From Roseicyclus marinus (GTDB lineage: Bacteria; Pseudomonadota; Alphaproteobacteria; Rhodobacterales; Rhodobacteraceae): 64,000 bases of DNA. The notes beneath the pieces are model-generated. The model made no database searches, was not told the DNA's origin, and was given only the letters and a program-made list of their open reading frames with translations. Every line of letters starts with the position of its first letter. The stretch's first letter is position 1. This document shows, in pieces, positions 54,127 through 63,877 of the stretch. Location: assembly GCF_036322625.1 (NCBI RefSeq), contig NZ_AP027266.1:313001-377000 (forward strand). Reading direction: 5' to 3'. A program made the position numbers and the translations under genes.

Positions 54127-54387
54127 TTATTCTTCGTCCACGCCATGTTCCTTGTCGAGCTTGTTCATACGCCAGGCGTAGAAGAAGATCAGGACGAGGA
54201 AGACGAGGATCGATCCCTGCTGGGCAAACCAGAAGCCCAGGTCCGTGCCGCCCACCGCGATGCCGCTGATCAGCGGACGCAGCAGGATCGCAAGGCCGTA
54301 CGAACACAATGCCCAGATCACGAGACAGATCGTGACCAGGCGCAGGTTCGCGGCCCAGTATGCGTTGTTATCCGGCTTGTTAGCCAT
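54127..54387 (-). CDS. DUF4212 symporter small subunit
   Basis: 86 residues with two membrane helices (about 17-40 and 52-75; GSILVFLVLIFFYAWRMNKLD), matching the DUF4212 family. It always accompanies the SSS-type symporter that follows 15 bp later. Acidic C-terminus (KEHGVDEE). Ribosome site GGGAG on the minus strand. About 97 bp separate it from adk upstream, where a promoter may lie. Confidence 0.9.
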   Translation of the reverse strand: MANKPDNNAYWAANLRLVTICLVIWALCSYGLAILLRPLISGIAVGGTDLGFWFAQQGSILVFLVLIFFYAWRMNKLDKEHGVDEE

Positions 54388-54484
54388 TGCTTACTCCCTT
54401 CGAAGGTTCCTGCCGACCGGTCCCTCCTTGGCCCGGCAGACACGTCATCACCGGCGAGGGTCTGTCCCCGCCGGCGAATTTCTT

Positions 54485-55174
54485 TCAGGCGGTCGTGAGG
54501 TTTCCCACGATCGCGGCCAGCCCTTGGCGCACCACCTCGATCTCGGCCATGGCGTCGATCTCGGTCAGGGTGCCGCGGGCGGCGTAATAGTCGATGAGCG
54601 GCGCGGTATCGGCGTGGTAGGCGTTGAGCCGCGTCCGCACCGTTTCGGCATTGTCATCGGGGCGGCGCTTCATCTGCGTGCCGCCGCATTTGTCGCAAGC
54701 GCCCGCCGCGGCGGGTTGCTTGAATTGGTCGTGATAGCCTTCGCCGCAGGAGGCGCAGGTGTAGCGGCCCGAGACGCGGCCCACCATCGCCTCGTCATCG
54801 ACGACGAGGCTGATGACGGCGTCGATCTGCTGGCCGCGCGCGCCCATCAGATCGTCGAGCGCCGCAGCCTGACCGGCGGTGCGGGGAAACCCGTCGAGGA
54901 TGATCCCCGCCGCCACATCGGGTTCGGCCAGCCGTTCGCGCAGCACGTTGAGGACGATGGCATCGCTGACAAGCTCGCCGCGTTCCATCACGGCCTTGGC
55001 GGCGAGACCGGCTTCGGTGCCCGCAGCGACGGCCCCCCGCAGGAGGTCGCCGGTCGAGAGCTGCACGAGGCCGAAGGCATCTTGCAGCATCCGCGCCTGC
55101 GTGCCCTTGCCCGCGCCCGGAGGCCCGAGCAGGATCAGGTTCACGGGGCGGGTGCGCGTGGCGGCGTCGGTCAT
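54485..55174 (-). CDS. adk: Adenylate kinase
   Basis: 229 residues from the ATG at 55174; a GTG at 55186 overlapping the acsA stop is a possible alternative. P-loop GPPGAGKGTQA, DGFPRT and a long LID with a zinc-type Cys set (CASC and CDKC). It converts AMP and ATP to two ADP. It lies 8 bp after acsA, whose product makes AMP from ATP during acetate activation, so the pairing is metabolically sensible. This may be a second adk besides the one usually found in the ribosomal-protein operon. Confidence 0.93.
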   Translation of the reverse strand: MTDAATRTRPVNLILLGPPGAGKGTQARMLQDAFGLVQLSTGDLLRGAVAAGTEAGLAAKAVMERGELVSDAIVLNVLRERLAEPDVAAGIILDGFPRTAGQAAALDDLMGARGQQIDAVISLVVDDEAMVGRVSGRYTCASCGEGYHDQFKQPAAAGACDKCGGTQMKRRPDDNAETVRTRLNAYHADTAPLIDYYAARGTLTEIDAMAEIEVVRQGLAAIVGNLTTA

Positions 55175-55182
55175 CGCGGCGC

Positions 55183-57126
55183 TCACTGCTTGGCCCGGTT
55201 GGCGATCAGCTCATCGACCACCGACGGATCGGCGAGGGTGGAGGTGTCGCCAAGGCTGCCGAAATCATTCTCGGCGATCTTGCGCAGGATGCGGCGCATG
55301 ATCTTGCCCGAGCGGGTCTTGGGCAGGCCGGGGGCCCATTGGATGACATCGGGCTTGGCGATCGGGCCGATTTCCTCGCGGACCCAGTCGGAGAGCTTTT
55401 TCTTGAGCTCGTCGGTGGGGGTCTCGTCGGCCATGAGGGTCACGTAGCAATAGATGCCCTGGCCCTTGATCGGATGCGGGTAGCCGACCACGGCGGCCTC
55501 GGACACGGCTTCGTGGGCGACGAGCGCGCTTTCGACCTCGGCGGTGCCCATGCGGTGGCCCGAGACGTTGATCACGTCATCGACGCGGCCGGTGATCCAG
55601 TAATCGCCATCCGCATCGCGGCGGCAGCCGTCGCCGGAGAAATAGTAGCCCTTGTAGTCGGAGAAATAGGTTTTCACGAAGCGGTCGTGATCGCCCCAGA
55701 CGGTGCGCATCTGGCCCGGCCAGCTGTCGGCCAGAACCAGCACGCCCTCGACGCCATTGCCCTCGATCACCTCGCCGGAGGTGGGTTCGAGCACGAGCGG
55801 CTTGACCCCGAAGAAGGGCTTTTGAGCGGCACCCGGTTTCAGCTCATGCGCTCCGGGCAGCGGCGTCATCATGTGGCCGCCGGTTTCGGTCTGCCACCAG
55901 GTGTCGACGATGGGGCAGCGGCCCTTGCCGACATGGGTGTTGTACCAGTTCCACGCCTCGGGGTTGATCGGTTCGCCGACCGAGCCCAGCAGTTTCAGCG
56001 AGGAAAGGTCGTATTTGTTCACGTAATCCGGCCCCTTGCCCATCAGGGCGCGGATCGCGGTGGGGGCGGTGTAGAACTGGTTGACCTTGTGCTTTTCGCA
56101 CACGGCCCAGAAGCGGCCGGCATCGGGATAGGTCGGCACGCCCTCGAACATGAGCGTGATCGCGCCGTTTGCCAGCGGACCATAGACGATGTAGCTGTGG
56201 CCGGTCACCCAACCCACGTCGGCGGTGCACCAGAAGATATCGCCGTCCTTGTAGTCGAAGGTCATCTGGTGGGTCAGCGAGGCATAGACCAGGTAGCCGC
56301 CGGTGGTGTGGACCACGCCCTTGGGCTGGCCGGTGGAGCCGGAGGTGTAGAGGATGAACAGCGGATCTTCGGCGTTCATTTCCTCGGGCGGGCAATCGGA
56401 AGAGACGCGGGCGGCGATATCGTCGTACCACACGTCGCGATCCTGGACCCAGGCGACCTGCTGGCCGGTGCGCTTGACGACAAGGCACTTGGCGTCATGG
56501 GTGACATGCAGCATGGCCTTGTTGACGTTGTCCTTGAGCTCGGTCACGCGGCCACCGCGCGGGGCGCCGTCGGAGGTGATGACGAGCTTGGCCTCGCAGC
56601 CGTTCATGCGCGCGGCGAGCGCGTCGGGCGAGAAGCCCGCGAAGACGATGGAATGGACCGCGCCGATCCGCGCGCAGGCGAGCATCGCATAGGCGGCTTC
56701 GGGGATCATCGGCAGGTAGATGACGACGCGGTCGCCCTTCCGGACGCCCAGTTCCTTGAGCACATTGGCGAAGCGGCCGACGTTTTCTGCCAGCTGGTTG
56801 TAGGTGATGTGCTGCGCCGGATCGGTCGGCTCATCAGGTTCGAAGATGATCGCGGTCTGGTCGCCGCGGGTGGCGAGATGGCGGTCGATGCAATTGGCGG
56901 CGACGTTCAGGGTGCCGTCCTCATACCACTTGATGTGGACATCGCCGGGCCCGAAGGAGGTGTTCTTGACCTTGGTGTAGGGCTTGATCCAGTCGATCCG
57001 CTTGCCCTGTTCACCCCAGAAGGCATCGGGGTCGGCGATGGATGCGGCATACATCTGGTCGTAGCGGGCGGCATCGACATGCGCATCGGGCAGAAGGCTG
57101 GGGCGGGTCTGGGTATCGGTGGTCAA
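55183..57126 (-). CDS. acsA: Acetyl-CoA synthetase (AMP-forming)
   Basis: 647 residues. AMP-binding motif [11 protein letters not shown], the [10 protein letters not shown] core, and the C-terminal [11 protein letters not shown] with the lysine that is acetylated in other Acs proteins. Makes acetyl-CoA from acetate, ATP and CoA. The likely start is the TTG at 57126 with AGGGAGAGAG before it; another TTG at 57144 is in frame, and no ATG is close. Acs, adk and the symporter genes form one acetate-use unit. The 461-bp gap upstream probably holds its promoter. Confidence 0.95.
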   Translation of the reverse strand: MTTDTQTRPSLLPDAHVDAARYDQMYAASIADPDAFWGEQGKRIDWIKPYTKVKNTSFGPGDVHIKWYEDGTLNVAANCIDRHLATRGDQTAIIFEPDEPTDPAQHITYNQLAENVGRFANVLKELGVRKGDRVVIYLPMIPEAAYAMLACARIGAVHSIVFAGFSPDALAARMNGCEAKLVITSDGAPRGGRVTELKDNVNKAMLHVTHDAKCLVVKRTGQQVAWVQDRDVWYDDIAARVSSDCPPEEMNAEDPLFILYTSGSTGQPKGVVHTTGGYLVYASLTHQMTFDYKDGDIFWCTADVGWVTGHSYIVYGPLANGAITLMFEGVPTYPDAGRFWAVCEKHKVNQFYTAPTAIRALMGKGPDYVNKYDLSSLKLLGSVGEPINPEAWNWYNTHVGKGRCPIVDTWWQTETGGHMMTPLPGAHELKPGAAQKPFFGVKPLVLEPTSGEVIEGNGVEGVLVLADSWPGQMRTVWGDHDRFVKTYFSDYKGYYFSGDGCRRDADGDYWITGRVDDVINVSGHRMGTAEVESALVAHEAVSEAAVVGYPHPIKGQGIYCYVTLMADETPTDELKKKLSDWVREEIGPIAKPDVIQWAPGLPKTRSGKIMRRILRKIAENDFGSLGDTSTLADPSVVDELIANRAKQ

Positions 57127-57587
57127 GGTCTCTCTCTCCCTCAAGGTTACGCCTGGCAGGCGCAGGTCGAACAGGCAGCGACGGCCCTGGCACGGAACCG
57201 ATGCGCGGTCTGCGGGATCGGGGCGCCATGTTCGACGCCCTGCGATCCTGTTGCCCCGGACGGGGCGATGTTCAGATGGTCAGCCTCCCCAACCTAACGG
57301 CCAATGTGCGGTGGCAACTTAGGGTCGGTCCTCGTGTTCCTTCCGACCCCTGTGCACGGTCCGCGACGACCGCCACATCCCCGAAGGCCACTGTCAAGCG
57401 CGACCCACGAGAATGTGAGGAAAAGATGACAGGTCACTGTCGAATCCAGAACATCTGACTGAGCGGCAAGCATTTTCTTGTAAAGTCCTTGCTCGACGCG
57501 GCGCAGAAAAAGTAAATAAATTTTCAGATCACGAAAAATTTAACTATTTTCAACACCTTGTCCGCGGGACCGTGTGTTCGCGCCCGA
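57127..57587. other. Intergenic region upstream of acsA, no gene seen
   Basis: 461 bp between the acsA start and the 3' end of a LysR gene. It holds inverted repeats GACAG-GTCA-CTGTC (57428-57441) and AAATTTT-n10-AAAATTT (57518-57541); the latter lies in a strikingly AT-rich stretch (57470-57560). Probably acsA regulatory DNA; the AT-rich part may also end the LysR transcript's 3' region. No coding frame convinced me. Confidence 0.6.
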
Positions 57588-58580
57588 TCAGGATGTGGCG
57601 GGATCGGCGTCGATGGCCCGCAGAACCCGGAAACTTTCGGTCAGCCAGGGCATCCGTTCGCGTCCGGGGCTGGCGAAACGATCCTCGATCAGGTCGCGGG
57701 CGCGTGCGGCGATCTGGGCGGGGATCGGGCCGCTCCAGTCCGTGGTGGCATAAAGCACGATCCGGCGTGACATCGGTTGGCCGGGCAGGGGATGGGCATC
57801 GATGCCGCCCGCGAACCTTCCTGCCCGCAACAGGCTGAGCGGGGTGGTGATGGTCCAGCCGGTGCCCCCGGCGACAAGCGCGCTGATCGACTGGTTGCTG
57901 TCCATCTCGAAGCGGTTGGGCAGGCTGAGGCCGGTCGCGGCAAGGTAGCGTTCGATCTGCTGGCCCATGACCTGGTCGGGGTCGCGGCGCAGGAAGGTCA
58001 GGCTGCGCAACGCGGCGAGCCCGCCGGCCACATCGGTGCCCTTGGGGACGGCAAGGATATAGGGGTCGTCGATCAGCGGATGGGTGAGGCTGCCGGCGGG
58101 GCTGGGGCTGCCCGCCGCGCAGATCGCGATATCAAGCTCGCGCCGCGCGATCTGGGCGTGGAGCGCGTGGCTGGCCCCGGTGACGAGCCGGAAGGCGCAT
58201 TGCGTCATCGCCTCGGCCAGATCGGTGGCGAGCTGGGGCGTCACCTCGTTCTCGAAATCCTCGATCACGCCCAAGGACAGCGCCGACAGGTCGGCAAGGT
58301 CGAGCATCGCAAGCCCGCGCTGTCCCGCGCGCAGGGCCTGAAGCGCGGTTTCGGCCCGTTCGAGGAACAGGCGGCCCGCCGGGGTGAGGACCATGGGCCT
58401 GCGGGAATGGTCGACCAGTTCGACGCCGAGCGTCAGGCTGAGGTTGCGCAATTGCTGGGAGACGGCTGGCGCGCTGAGGCCCAGCCGTTCGGCGGTTTCG
58501 GCCACCGAGCCGGTGCGCGCGAGGGTCTCGAAGACTTCGAGCCCCCGCAATGTCAGGCCTTTGGGAAGGGTCTCGGGCAT
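57588..58580 (-). CDS. LysR-family transcriptional regulator
   Basis: 330 residues. HTH at 10-70 (LRGLEVFETLARTGSVAETAERLGLS part, QQLRNLSLTLGVELVDHS), then an effector domain (about 95-310). It is transcribed toward the acsA promoter. The sequence does not group with a named regulator that I can recognise. It might regulate acsA or a gene elsewhere. It starts with ATG at 58580. Confidence 0.85.
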   Translation of the reverse strand: MPETLPKGLTLRGLEVFETLARTGSVAETAERLGLSAPAVSQQLRNLSLTLGVELVDHSRRPMVLTPAGRLFLERAETALQALRAGQRGLAMLDLADLSALSLGVIEDFENEVTPQLATDLAEAMTQCAFRLVTGASHALHAQIARRELDIAICAAGSPSPAGSLTHPLIDDPYILAVPKGTDVAGGLAALRSLTFLRRDPDQVMGQQIERYLAATGLSLPNRFEMDSNQSISALVAGGTGWTITTPLSLLRAGRFAGGIDAHPLPGQPMSRRIVLYATTDWSGPIPAQIAARARDLIEDRFASPGRERMPWLTESFRVLRAIDADPATS

Positions 58581-58665
58581 GTCAGGCTGTCACGATCCGT
58601 TCCGCGTGATCCGCGATCATGGCCGCAGTCTCGCCCCCGCGCCGGGGGGCGTCAATGGCGCAAGA

Positions 58666-59604
58666 TCAGCCTTCGATCACCAGTTGCGGGAAACGGCGCG
58701 CGGTGTCGCGCATCGCGGCGGCCAGGCGTTCATAGGCCGGACCCGCCCCCGAGGCGGAGCGCCAGACAAGACCCACGGACCGGGCAAAACGCCGTCCCCG
58801 GAAGGGGCGGATCGCCACGTCGCGCGCGCGGCCCTCGATCTCGCTTTCGACATAGAGCGCGGGCAGGAAGGTGAGGCCCATGTTCATCGCCACCATCTGG
58901 CGCAGGGCATCGAGCGAGGTGCCTTCGTATTCGCGCGACAGATCGGCCCCGGTTTCGGCGCAGACCGCCGAGATCAGGTCATAGAGCGCATAGGCGGGCG
59001 AGAGTGACAGGATCGTCTGGTGGGTCAGATCCTCGTTCGTCAACATCTCGCGCGCGGCGAGTGGATGGCCGTTGGGCATGGCCACGGAAAGGGGTTCGCG
59101 GAACAGCCGGGCGGTCGAGAGGGTCGCGCCCGAGACGGGCAGCTGCGTCAGGATCAGGTCGTGGACGCCGTCGTGCAATTCGCGCAACAGGTCGCGCGGT
59201 GTCGCCTCGCGGATGTAGAGCCGCAGATCGGGGTTGGTTTCGCGCAGGTCGCCCACGACATGGGGCATGAGATAGGGGCCGAGCGTGACCGAGGTGCCCA
59301 GCCGGATCGTGCCGCCAAGCCCCGATTTCAGCGTGACCGACAGGTCGAGGATGCCCTGGGTCGCATCGAGGATTTCGCGCGCGCGGCGGGCGACCTCGCG
59401 CCCTGCGAGCGTGAGGCGCACCGGTCCGCGCCCGCGTTCCACGAGCGTCAGGCCAAGCGCGTCTTCGAGCGTCTTGATCTGCACAGACAGCGAGGGTTGC
59501 GAGATGCCGCAGCTTTCGGCGGCCTCGCGGAAATGCTGCGTTTCCTCGAGCGCGAGGAGATAGCGCATCTGGCGCAGCGTGATGGGAGGAGCGGAAATGG
59601 CCAT
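58666..59604 (-). CDS. OxyR-like LysR regulator, paralogue A
   Basis: 312 residues from the ATG at 59604; a TTG at 59628 would add eight residues. HTH: LRQMRYLLALEETQHFREAA then CGISQPSLSVQIKTLEDALG. The effector domain has one Cys (VCAETGADLS, near residue 185-190) but not the two-Cys pair of E. coli OxyR. Close in sequence and length to the next LysR gene downstream in coordinate (59859-60779). A dyad TTTCC-AATC-GGAAA (59622-59635) lies just upstream and may be its own operator. Confidence 0.85.
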   Translation of the reverse strand: MAISAPPITLRQMRYLLALEETQHFREAAESCGISQPSLSVQIKTLEDALGLTLVERGRGPVRLTLAGREVARRAREILDATQGILDLSVTLKSGLGGTIRLGTSVTLGPYLMPHVVGDLRETNPDLRLYIREATPRDLLRELHDGVHDLILTQLPVSGATLSTARLFREPLSVAMPNGHPLAAREMLTNEDLTHQTILSLSPAYALYDLISAVCAETGADLSREYEGTSLDALRQMVAMNMGLTFLPALYVESEIEGRARDVAIRPFRGRRFARSVGLVWRSASGAGPAYERLAAAMRDTARRFPQLVIEG

Positions 59605-59796
59605 GGCGAGGACGATAGGTTTTTCCAATCGGAAATCAATAGCGTTCGCCCTTCAAACTATGGTGCCAGCGCGCTACCTCTCACCCAGCCAAGCAATTGG
59701 TGTGGTGGAGCGTGGGCACGCACGCGCCACGACAGGAGGTCTTGCCAAGCTGGCGGTTGTCCCTTCCAGCGTTCACGGACGAGGCAAACCTCCCCT

Positions 59797-59845
59797 CCGG
59801 GTGCATCGCGGCGGTCCCTGCCGTCAACCGTTGCGATGCACCCGG
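59797..59845. terminator. Long hairpin between two LysR genes
   Basis: A perfect 13-bp stem CCGGGTGCATCGC / GCGATGCACCCGG with a 23-base loop that has a smaller GC stem. It lies 14 bp beyond the 3' end of the LysR gene at 59859. No T-run on that strand; on the plus strand it is followed by CTTCTTTC. Could be a terminator or RNA processing site. Confidence 0.6.
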
Positions 59846-59858
59846 GTCTTCTTTCGCT

Positions 59859-60779
59859 TCAGTCGACAACGGTGACTTCGGGCGCGGTCTTGCGCAGGAT
59901 GCCGCGCAGGATCTGGGCCAGTTCGGCATATTCCGCCGCCCGTGCCGCGCGCGCCCGCCAGACCATGCCGACGGTGCGGAACGGCTGCGGGCCCGAGAGC
60001 GGGCGCGCGGTCACGAGGCGGTTCGGCTGCACCTCGGAACGGACGTAAAGGGCAGGCAGAAGCGACAGGCCAAGCCCCATCCCCACCATCTGGCGGATCG
60101 TGTCGAGCGAGGTCGCGCCGTAGTCGAGGCTGATCTGCGCACCGGTCGCGGCGCAGATCTGGCTGACCTGTTCGTGAAGCTTGTGGCCGGGTTCGAGCGA
60201 CAGGATCGTTTCGCCGCGCAACCGGTCGCGCGGGATCGCCTGCAGCTGCGCCAAGGGGTGATCATTGGCCGCCACCGCCAGAAGCGGTTCGCGGAACAGC
60301 CGCGCGGTATCCAGATCGCCGCCGCGCACGGGCAGCGGGATGAACAGGAGGTCAAGGCCCCCCTCGTCCAGCCGGGTCATGAGATCGCTGGCGATGCCCT
60401 CGCGCACATAAAGGCGCAGATCGGGGTGGGCGGCATGCAGGTCGGGGATGACGAGCGGCAGGAAATAGGAGCCGAGCGAGGCCACGACGCCCACCCGGAT
60501 CGTGCCGCCGAGCGGTTGGCGCCCGCGGCCTGCCAATTCGGTGATTTCCTCGACCTCGCGCAGGATGCGGCGGGCGCGCACCGCGATCTCGTGACCTTCG
60601 GGGGTCATCACGACCCGCGCGCGCGAGCGTTCGACCAGTTGCAGGCCCAGTTTCGTCTCGAGCGCGGCAAGCTGCGCCGAAAGCGTGGGTTGGGTCACAT
60701 GGGCGCGGTCGGCGGCCCGCCCGAAATGCAGGGTTTCGTCGATGAGCGCGAGGTAGCGGAGTTGCTGAAGCGTCGGCAT
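59859..60779 (-). CDS. OxyR-like LysR regulator, paralogue B
   Basis: 306 residues from the ATG at 60779 (MPTLQQLRYLALIDETLHF). The frame stays open for 107 more codons upstream, but that part is low complexity, lies opposite the stress-protein gene and crosses the promoter. HTH: FGRAADRAHVTQPTLSAQLAALE across the recognition helix. One Cys is visible near residue 195 (QICAATGAQISLDYGATSLD region, as in paralogue A). It likely senses oxidative or related stress. An OxyR-like half-box lies 12 bp upstream. Confidence 0.87.
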   Translation of the reverse strand: MPTLQQLRYLALIDETLHFGRAADRAHVTQPTLSAQLAALETKLGLQLVERSRARVVMTPEGHEIAVRARRILREVEEITELAGRGRQPLGGTIRVGVVASLGSYFLPLVIPDLHAAHPDLRLYVREGIASDLMTRLDEGGLDLLFIPLPVRGGDLDTARLFREPLLAVAANDHPLAQLQAIPRDRLRGETILSLEPGHKLHEQVSQICAATGAQISLDYGATSLDTIRQMVGMGLGLSLLPALYVRSEVQPNRLVTARPLSGPQPFRTVGMVWRARAARAAEYAELAQILRGILRKTAPEVTVVD

Positions 60780-60790
60780 GGGGATCTGAT

Positions 60791-60805
60791 ATAGATGATT
60801 TCTAT
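60791..60805. promoter_or_regulatory. OxyR/LysR-type dyad between divergent genes
   Basis: ATAG-ATGATTT-CTAT, the half-site pattern ATAG-n7-CTAT of OxyR operators. It is 12 bp before the LysR paralogue B start and about 80 bp before the divergent stress-protein gene, so the regulator may control both. Confidence 0.65.
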
Positions 60806-60883
60806 GAAAAGCCAGTTTCGTTTCGATTGGACCTATGACGCATCGCACCCTAGCTGGTGTCCCGCGAATGGGGTTCGGGGGCC

Positions 60884-61564
60884 ATGCAGCGGTTCGGGTC
60901 GGTTCTGGCGGTCTTGGGCGATGGGGATGCGCCGGGCGCAATCTGCGCCTTGGCGACCGATGTCGCGCGTGCGGACAGGGCGGCGCTGACCTTTGTCGAC
61001 GTGATCGCGGATGCGGCGGTTCCAGACAGCAAGATCGCGGCGCGCCGGGACGGTCTGGCCGAGGCGGTGGCTGCGGCGGATGTCGTGGGGATCGCGGCAT
61101 CGGAGGCCTTGCTGCACGGCGACCCGGCGGTCGAGGTGATCCGGATGGTCCTGCGCGAAGGGCATGATCTGGTGCTGGTGGGCGAAGGGTCGGGGGCCGA
61201 GACGGTTGCGCGGCTTTTGGCCGATTGCCCCTGCCCCGTCTGGCGGGTGGGGCAGGGCCGACCCGCAGGCGTGGTGGCGCTCATGCCCGAGGGGGACGGG
61301 CCGGAGGCGGCAGGTGTGACGCGCATGGCCGAAGCGCTGGCGCGCGTTTTGGGCGGGGTGGCACCGGCCATCGCCAGGGGCGATGCCGAGGTCCGTGTGA
61401 CGGCGCAGGAGGTTCTGGTCGGCCTGGCGCATGAGGTCGCGCGGGCTGGCGCGGCATCGGTGCTGGCGATCAAGCCCGAGGGTTTCGTGTCGCCCGTCAC
61501 GCTGGAGGCGGCACCGCAGGACAAGGACGCGCGCATCGCCGTGCGCGGCAAAGCGAAAGGGTAG
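60884..61564 (+). CDS. Universal stress protein-like protein
   Basis: 226 residues from the ATG at 60884 (GGGG upstream). The first half has the Usp pattern: FGSVLAVLGDGDAPGAI, ALTFVDVIAD, then HDLVLVGEGSGAETVARLLADCPCPVWRVG in the second part. It is longer than single-domain UspA, and the second half seems to be a diverged second module (VVALMPEGDGPEAAG). Cytoplasmic. It lies 6 bp before the mrpA-like gene, so it is probably cotranscribed with the antiporter; a role in salt or pH stress is possible. Confidence 0.75.
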   Translation: MQRFGSVLAVLGDGDAPGAICALATDVARADRAALTFVDVIADAAVPDSKIAARRDGLAEAVAAADVVGIAASEALLHGDPAVEVIRMVLREGHDLVLVGEGSGAETVARLLADCPCPVWRVGQGRPAGVVALMPEGDGPEAAGVTRMAEALARVLGGVAPAIARGDAEVRVTAQEVLVGLAHEVARAGAASVLAIKPEGFVSPVTLEAAPQDKDARIAVRGKAKG

Positions 61565-61570
61565 GGACAG

Positions 61571-63877
61571 GTGGCGAAATCAGGGGCAGAGGTGGCGCGC
61601 GTCTATGGCGGGCCTTCGGGCTGGATCTCGGTTGCGATCCCGGCGGCGATCTTCGTCTGGATGCTGCAATACACGGGCGCGGTGGCCGCGGGCCAGCCGG
61701 TGCTTTTGGGCGTGGATTGGGTGCCGTCAATGGACATCCGCCTGTCGGTGCTGATCGACGGTCTGAGCCTGACCTTTGCGCTTCTGATCTCGGGGATCGG
61801 GACGCTGGTGACGCTCTATTCCACCAAGTACCTGGGCAATCACCCGGAATATCCGCGTTTCGTGCTGTTCTTGATGCTGTTCATGGTGGGCATGCTGGGG
61901 CTGGTGCTGTCGGACAACCTGATCGCGCTCTTCGTGTTCTGGGAGATCACGACGATCTCGTCCTACCTGCTGATCGGCTTTTCCTCGGACGAGGCGAAAT
62001 CGCGGCGGTCCGCGCTTCAGGCGCTCTTGGTCACGGGGACGGGGGGATTGGCGTTCCTGGCGGGGATCATCCTGCTTGGCACTGTCGCGGGGTCCTTCGA
62101 GCTGTCCGTGGTGCTGGGGCAGGGTGATCTGATCCGGGCGCATCCGCTGTATCCTGCGATCCTGATCCTGTTCCTTGCGGGCGCCTTCACCAAATCGGCG
62201 CAGTTTCCGTTCCATTTCTGGCTGCCCAATGCCATGGCGGCACCCACGCCCGTGTCGGCCTATCTGCATTCGGCGACCATGGTGAAGGGCGGCGTCTACC
62301 TGATGGCGCGGATGAACCCGGCGCTTGGCGGGACCGATGCGTGGTTCTGGGCGCTGGTGATCGCGGGTGGGTTCACCACCGTTTTCGCGAGCGTGCTGGC
62401 GATCCGGCAGACGGATATCAAGCAGGTGCTGGCCTATACGACGCTGATGGCGCTGGGCGCGCTGACGCTGTTCATCGGGGCGGGGACTGCTGCGGCGATC
62501 ACGGGGATGATGGCCTTCCTTGTCGTCCATTCGCTCTACAAGGCGGCCTTGTTCCTGATGATCGGGATCGTGGATCACGAGACCGGGACACGCGATGTGG
62601 ACACGCTGCGCGGTCTGGGGCGCAAGATGCCGCTGACCTTCCTTGGGGGGGCGATTGCCGCGCTGTCGATGGCGGGTATCCCGCCGCTGGTGGGCTTCAT
62701 CGGCAAGGAATTTCTCTACAAGGCGGGTCTGGACATGGACCGCGCGACGCTGTGGATCACCGGCACGATCTTTGCCGCATCGGCGCTGATGTTCGTGGCG
62801 GCGGGAATCTCGGTTCTGCGGCCCTTTACGGGCAAGCTGGCACCCACGCCCCAGACCCCGCATGAGGGGCCGTGGGCGATGTGGATCGGGCCGCTTTTGC
62901 TGGGCAGCCTGTCGCTTGGGTTCGGGCTGTTCCCCGACACGCTGGAGGCCTGGTTCGTGGCCCCCGGCACCTGGGCCGTCTATGGCGATTACGGCTATGC
63001 GGTCGACCTCTACCTGTTCCGGGAGGTGAACGCCGCCTTCCTGCTGTCCTTGGCGACATTCGCCACCGGTGCCGTGCTTTACGCGATCCATCGTCCGCTG
63101 CGCGGATGGCTGGGCCGGGTGTTCGAGGCCAATCCGATCAAGTTCGATCCGGGTTGGGACCGGGTGCTGGACGGTTTGAAGGCCTTGGCCGGGTGGCAGA
63201 CGCGCCTCCTGCAATCGGGGGTGTTGCAGCGCTATATCTTCACCGTTTTCCTGACGCTGGCGGTAGGCATCGGGGCCACGATCTGGGCCAAGGATGCGAT
63301 GGATTTCCGCATCGATTGGGTGGGCGCGGTCGATGGCTTGCAGTTCAAGCATTGGGCGGTCGTCGTCTTTGTCACGGCAGGTGCGATCCTGACCGCGATC
63401 ACGTCGAGCCGGATGACCGCCATCGCCGCGCTGGGCGTGGTGGGGATCGGGGTTGCGCTGATCTTCATCATCTTCAGCGCGCCCGATGTGGCCATCACGC
63501 AATTGCTGGTCGAGGTGCTGGTCGTCGTGCTGGTCGCCGTCGCCATGCTGAAGCTGCCGCAGCTGGGGCTGGCGCGCGACCGCAAGCGGCGGCCTGTTCA
63601 TGCGGCACTCGCGGGTGTCATCGGCGTCTTGGTGACGATGGTGATGATCGGCGTGGTGCAGGGCGATATCGACCGCCGCCTGACCGATTTCTTCGAGGTC
63701 GCAAGCTGGCCCGAAGCCTATGGGCGCAACATCGTCAACGTCATCCTGGTCGATTTCCGCGCCATCGACACATTCGGCGAGATCGCCGTGGTCGTGATCG
63801 CGGCGCTGGCGGCCTACGCGCTGTTGCGCGGCACCCGCTATGACCGAACCGAGGACAAGCCGGAGGACCGGACATGA
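61571..63877 (+). CDS. mrpA: Mrp/Mnh Na+/H+ antiporter subunit A
   Basis: 768 residues from a GTG at 61571 with AGGGACAG upstream. Many membrane helices; the NuoL/ND5-like core ([35 protein letters not shown], then [20 protein letters not shown]) is followed by the MrpA-specific C-terminal part with a DUF4040-type segment ([20 protein letters not shown]) and an MbhE-like end. Main subunit of the multi-subunit cation/proton antiporter. The next gene, mrpB, overlaps its stop by ATGA. Confidence 0.93.
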   Translation: MAKSGAEVARVYGGPSGWISVAIPAAIFVWMLQYTGAVAAGQPVLLGVDWVPSMDIRLSVLIDGLSLTFALLISGIGTLVTLYSTKYLGNHPEYPRFVLFLMLFMVGMLGLVLSDNLIALFVFWEITTISSYLLIGFSSDEAKSRRSALQALLVTGTGGLAFLAGIILLGTVAGSFELSVVLGQGDLIRAHPLYPAILILFLAGAFTKSAQFPFHFWLPNAMAAPTPVSAYLHSATMVKGGVYLMARMNPALGGTDAWFWALVIAGGFTTVFASVLAIRQTDIKQVLAYTTLMALGALTLFIGAGTAAAITGMMAFLVVHSLYKAALFLMIGIVDHETGTRDVDTLRGLGRKMPLTFLGGAIAALSMAGIPPLVGFIGKEFLYKAGLDMDRATLWITGTIFAASALMFVAAGISVLRPFTGKLAPTPQTPHEGPWAMWIGPLLLGSLSLGFGLFPDTLEAWFVAPGTWAVYGDYGYAVDLYLFREVNAAFLLSLATFATGAVLYAIHRPLRGWLGRVFEANPIKFDPGWDRVLDGLKALAGWQTRLLQSGVLQRYIFTVFLTLAVGIGATIWAKDAMDFRIDWVGAVDGLQFKHWAVVVFVTAGAILTAITSSRMTAIAALGVVGIGVALIFIIFSAPDVAITQLLVEVLVVVLVAVAMLKLPQLGLARDRKRRPVHAALAGVIGVLVTMVMIGVVQGDIDRRLTDFFEVASWPEAYGRNIVNVILVDFRAIDTFGEIAVVVIAALAAYALLRGTRYDRTEDKPEDRT

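Noticed and set aside
50461-54498. 1345-codon plus-strand frame
   Set aside because: Runs antisense to three well-supported genes and an intergenic hairpin region; low-complexity product.
55339-57297. 652-codon plus-strand frame opposite acsA
   Set aside because: Shadow frame; acsA motifs are unambiguous.
60780-61100. 107-residue N-terminal extension of LysR paralogue B
   Set aside because: Pro/Arg-rich, crosses the OxyR-like dyad and the divergent gene; the family start fits the ATG at 60779.
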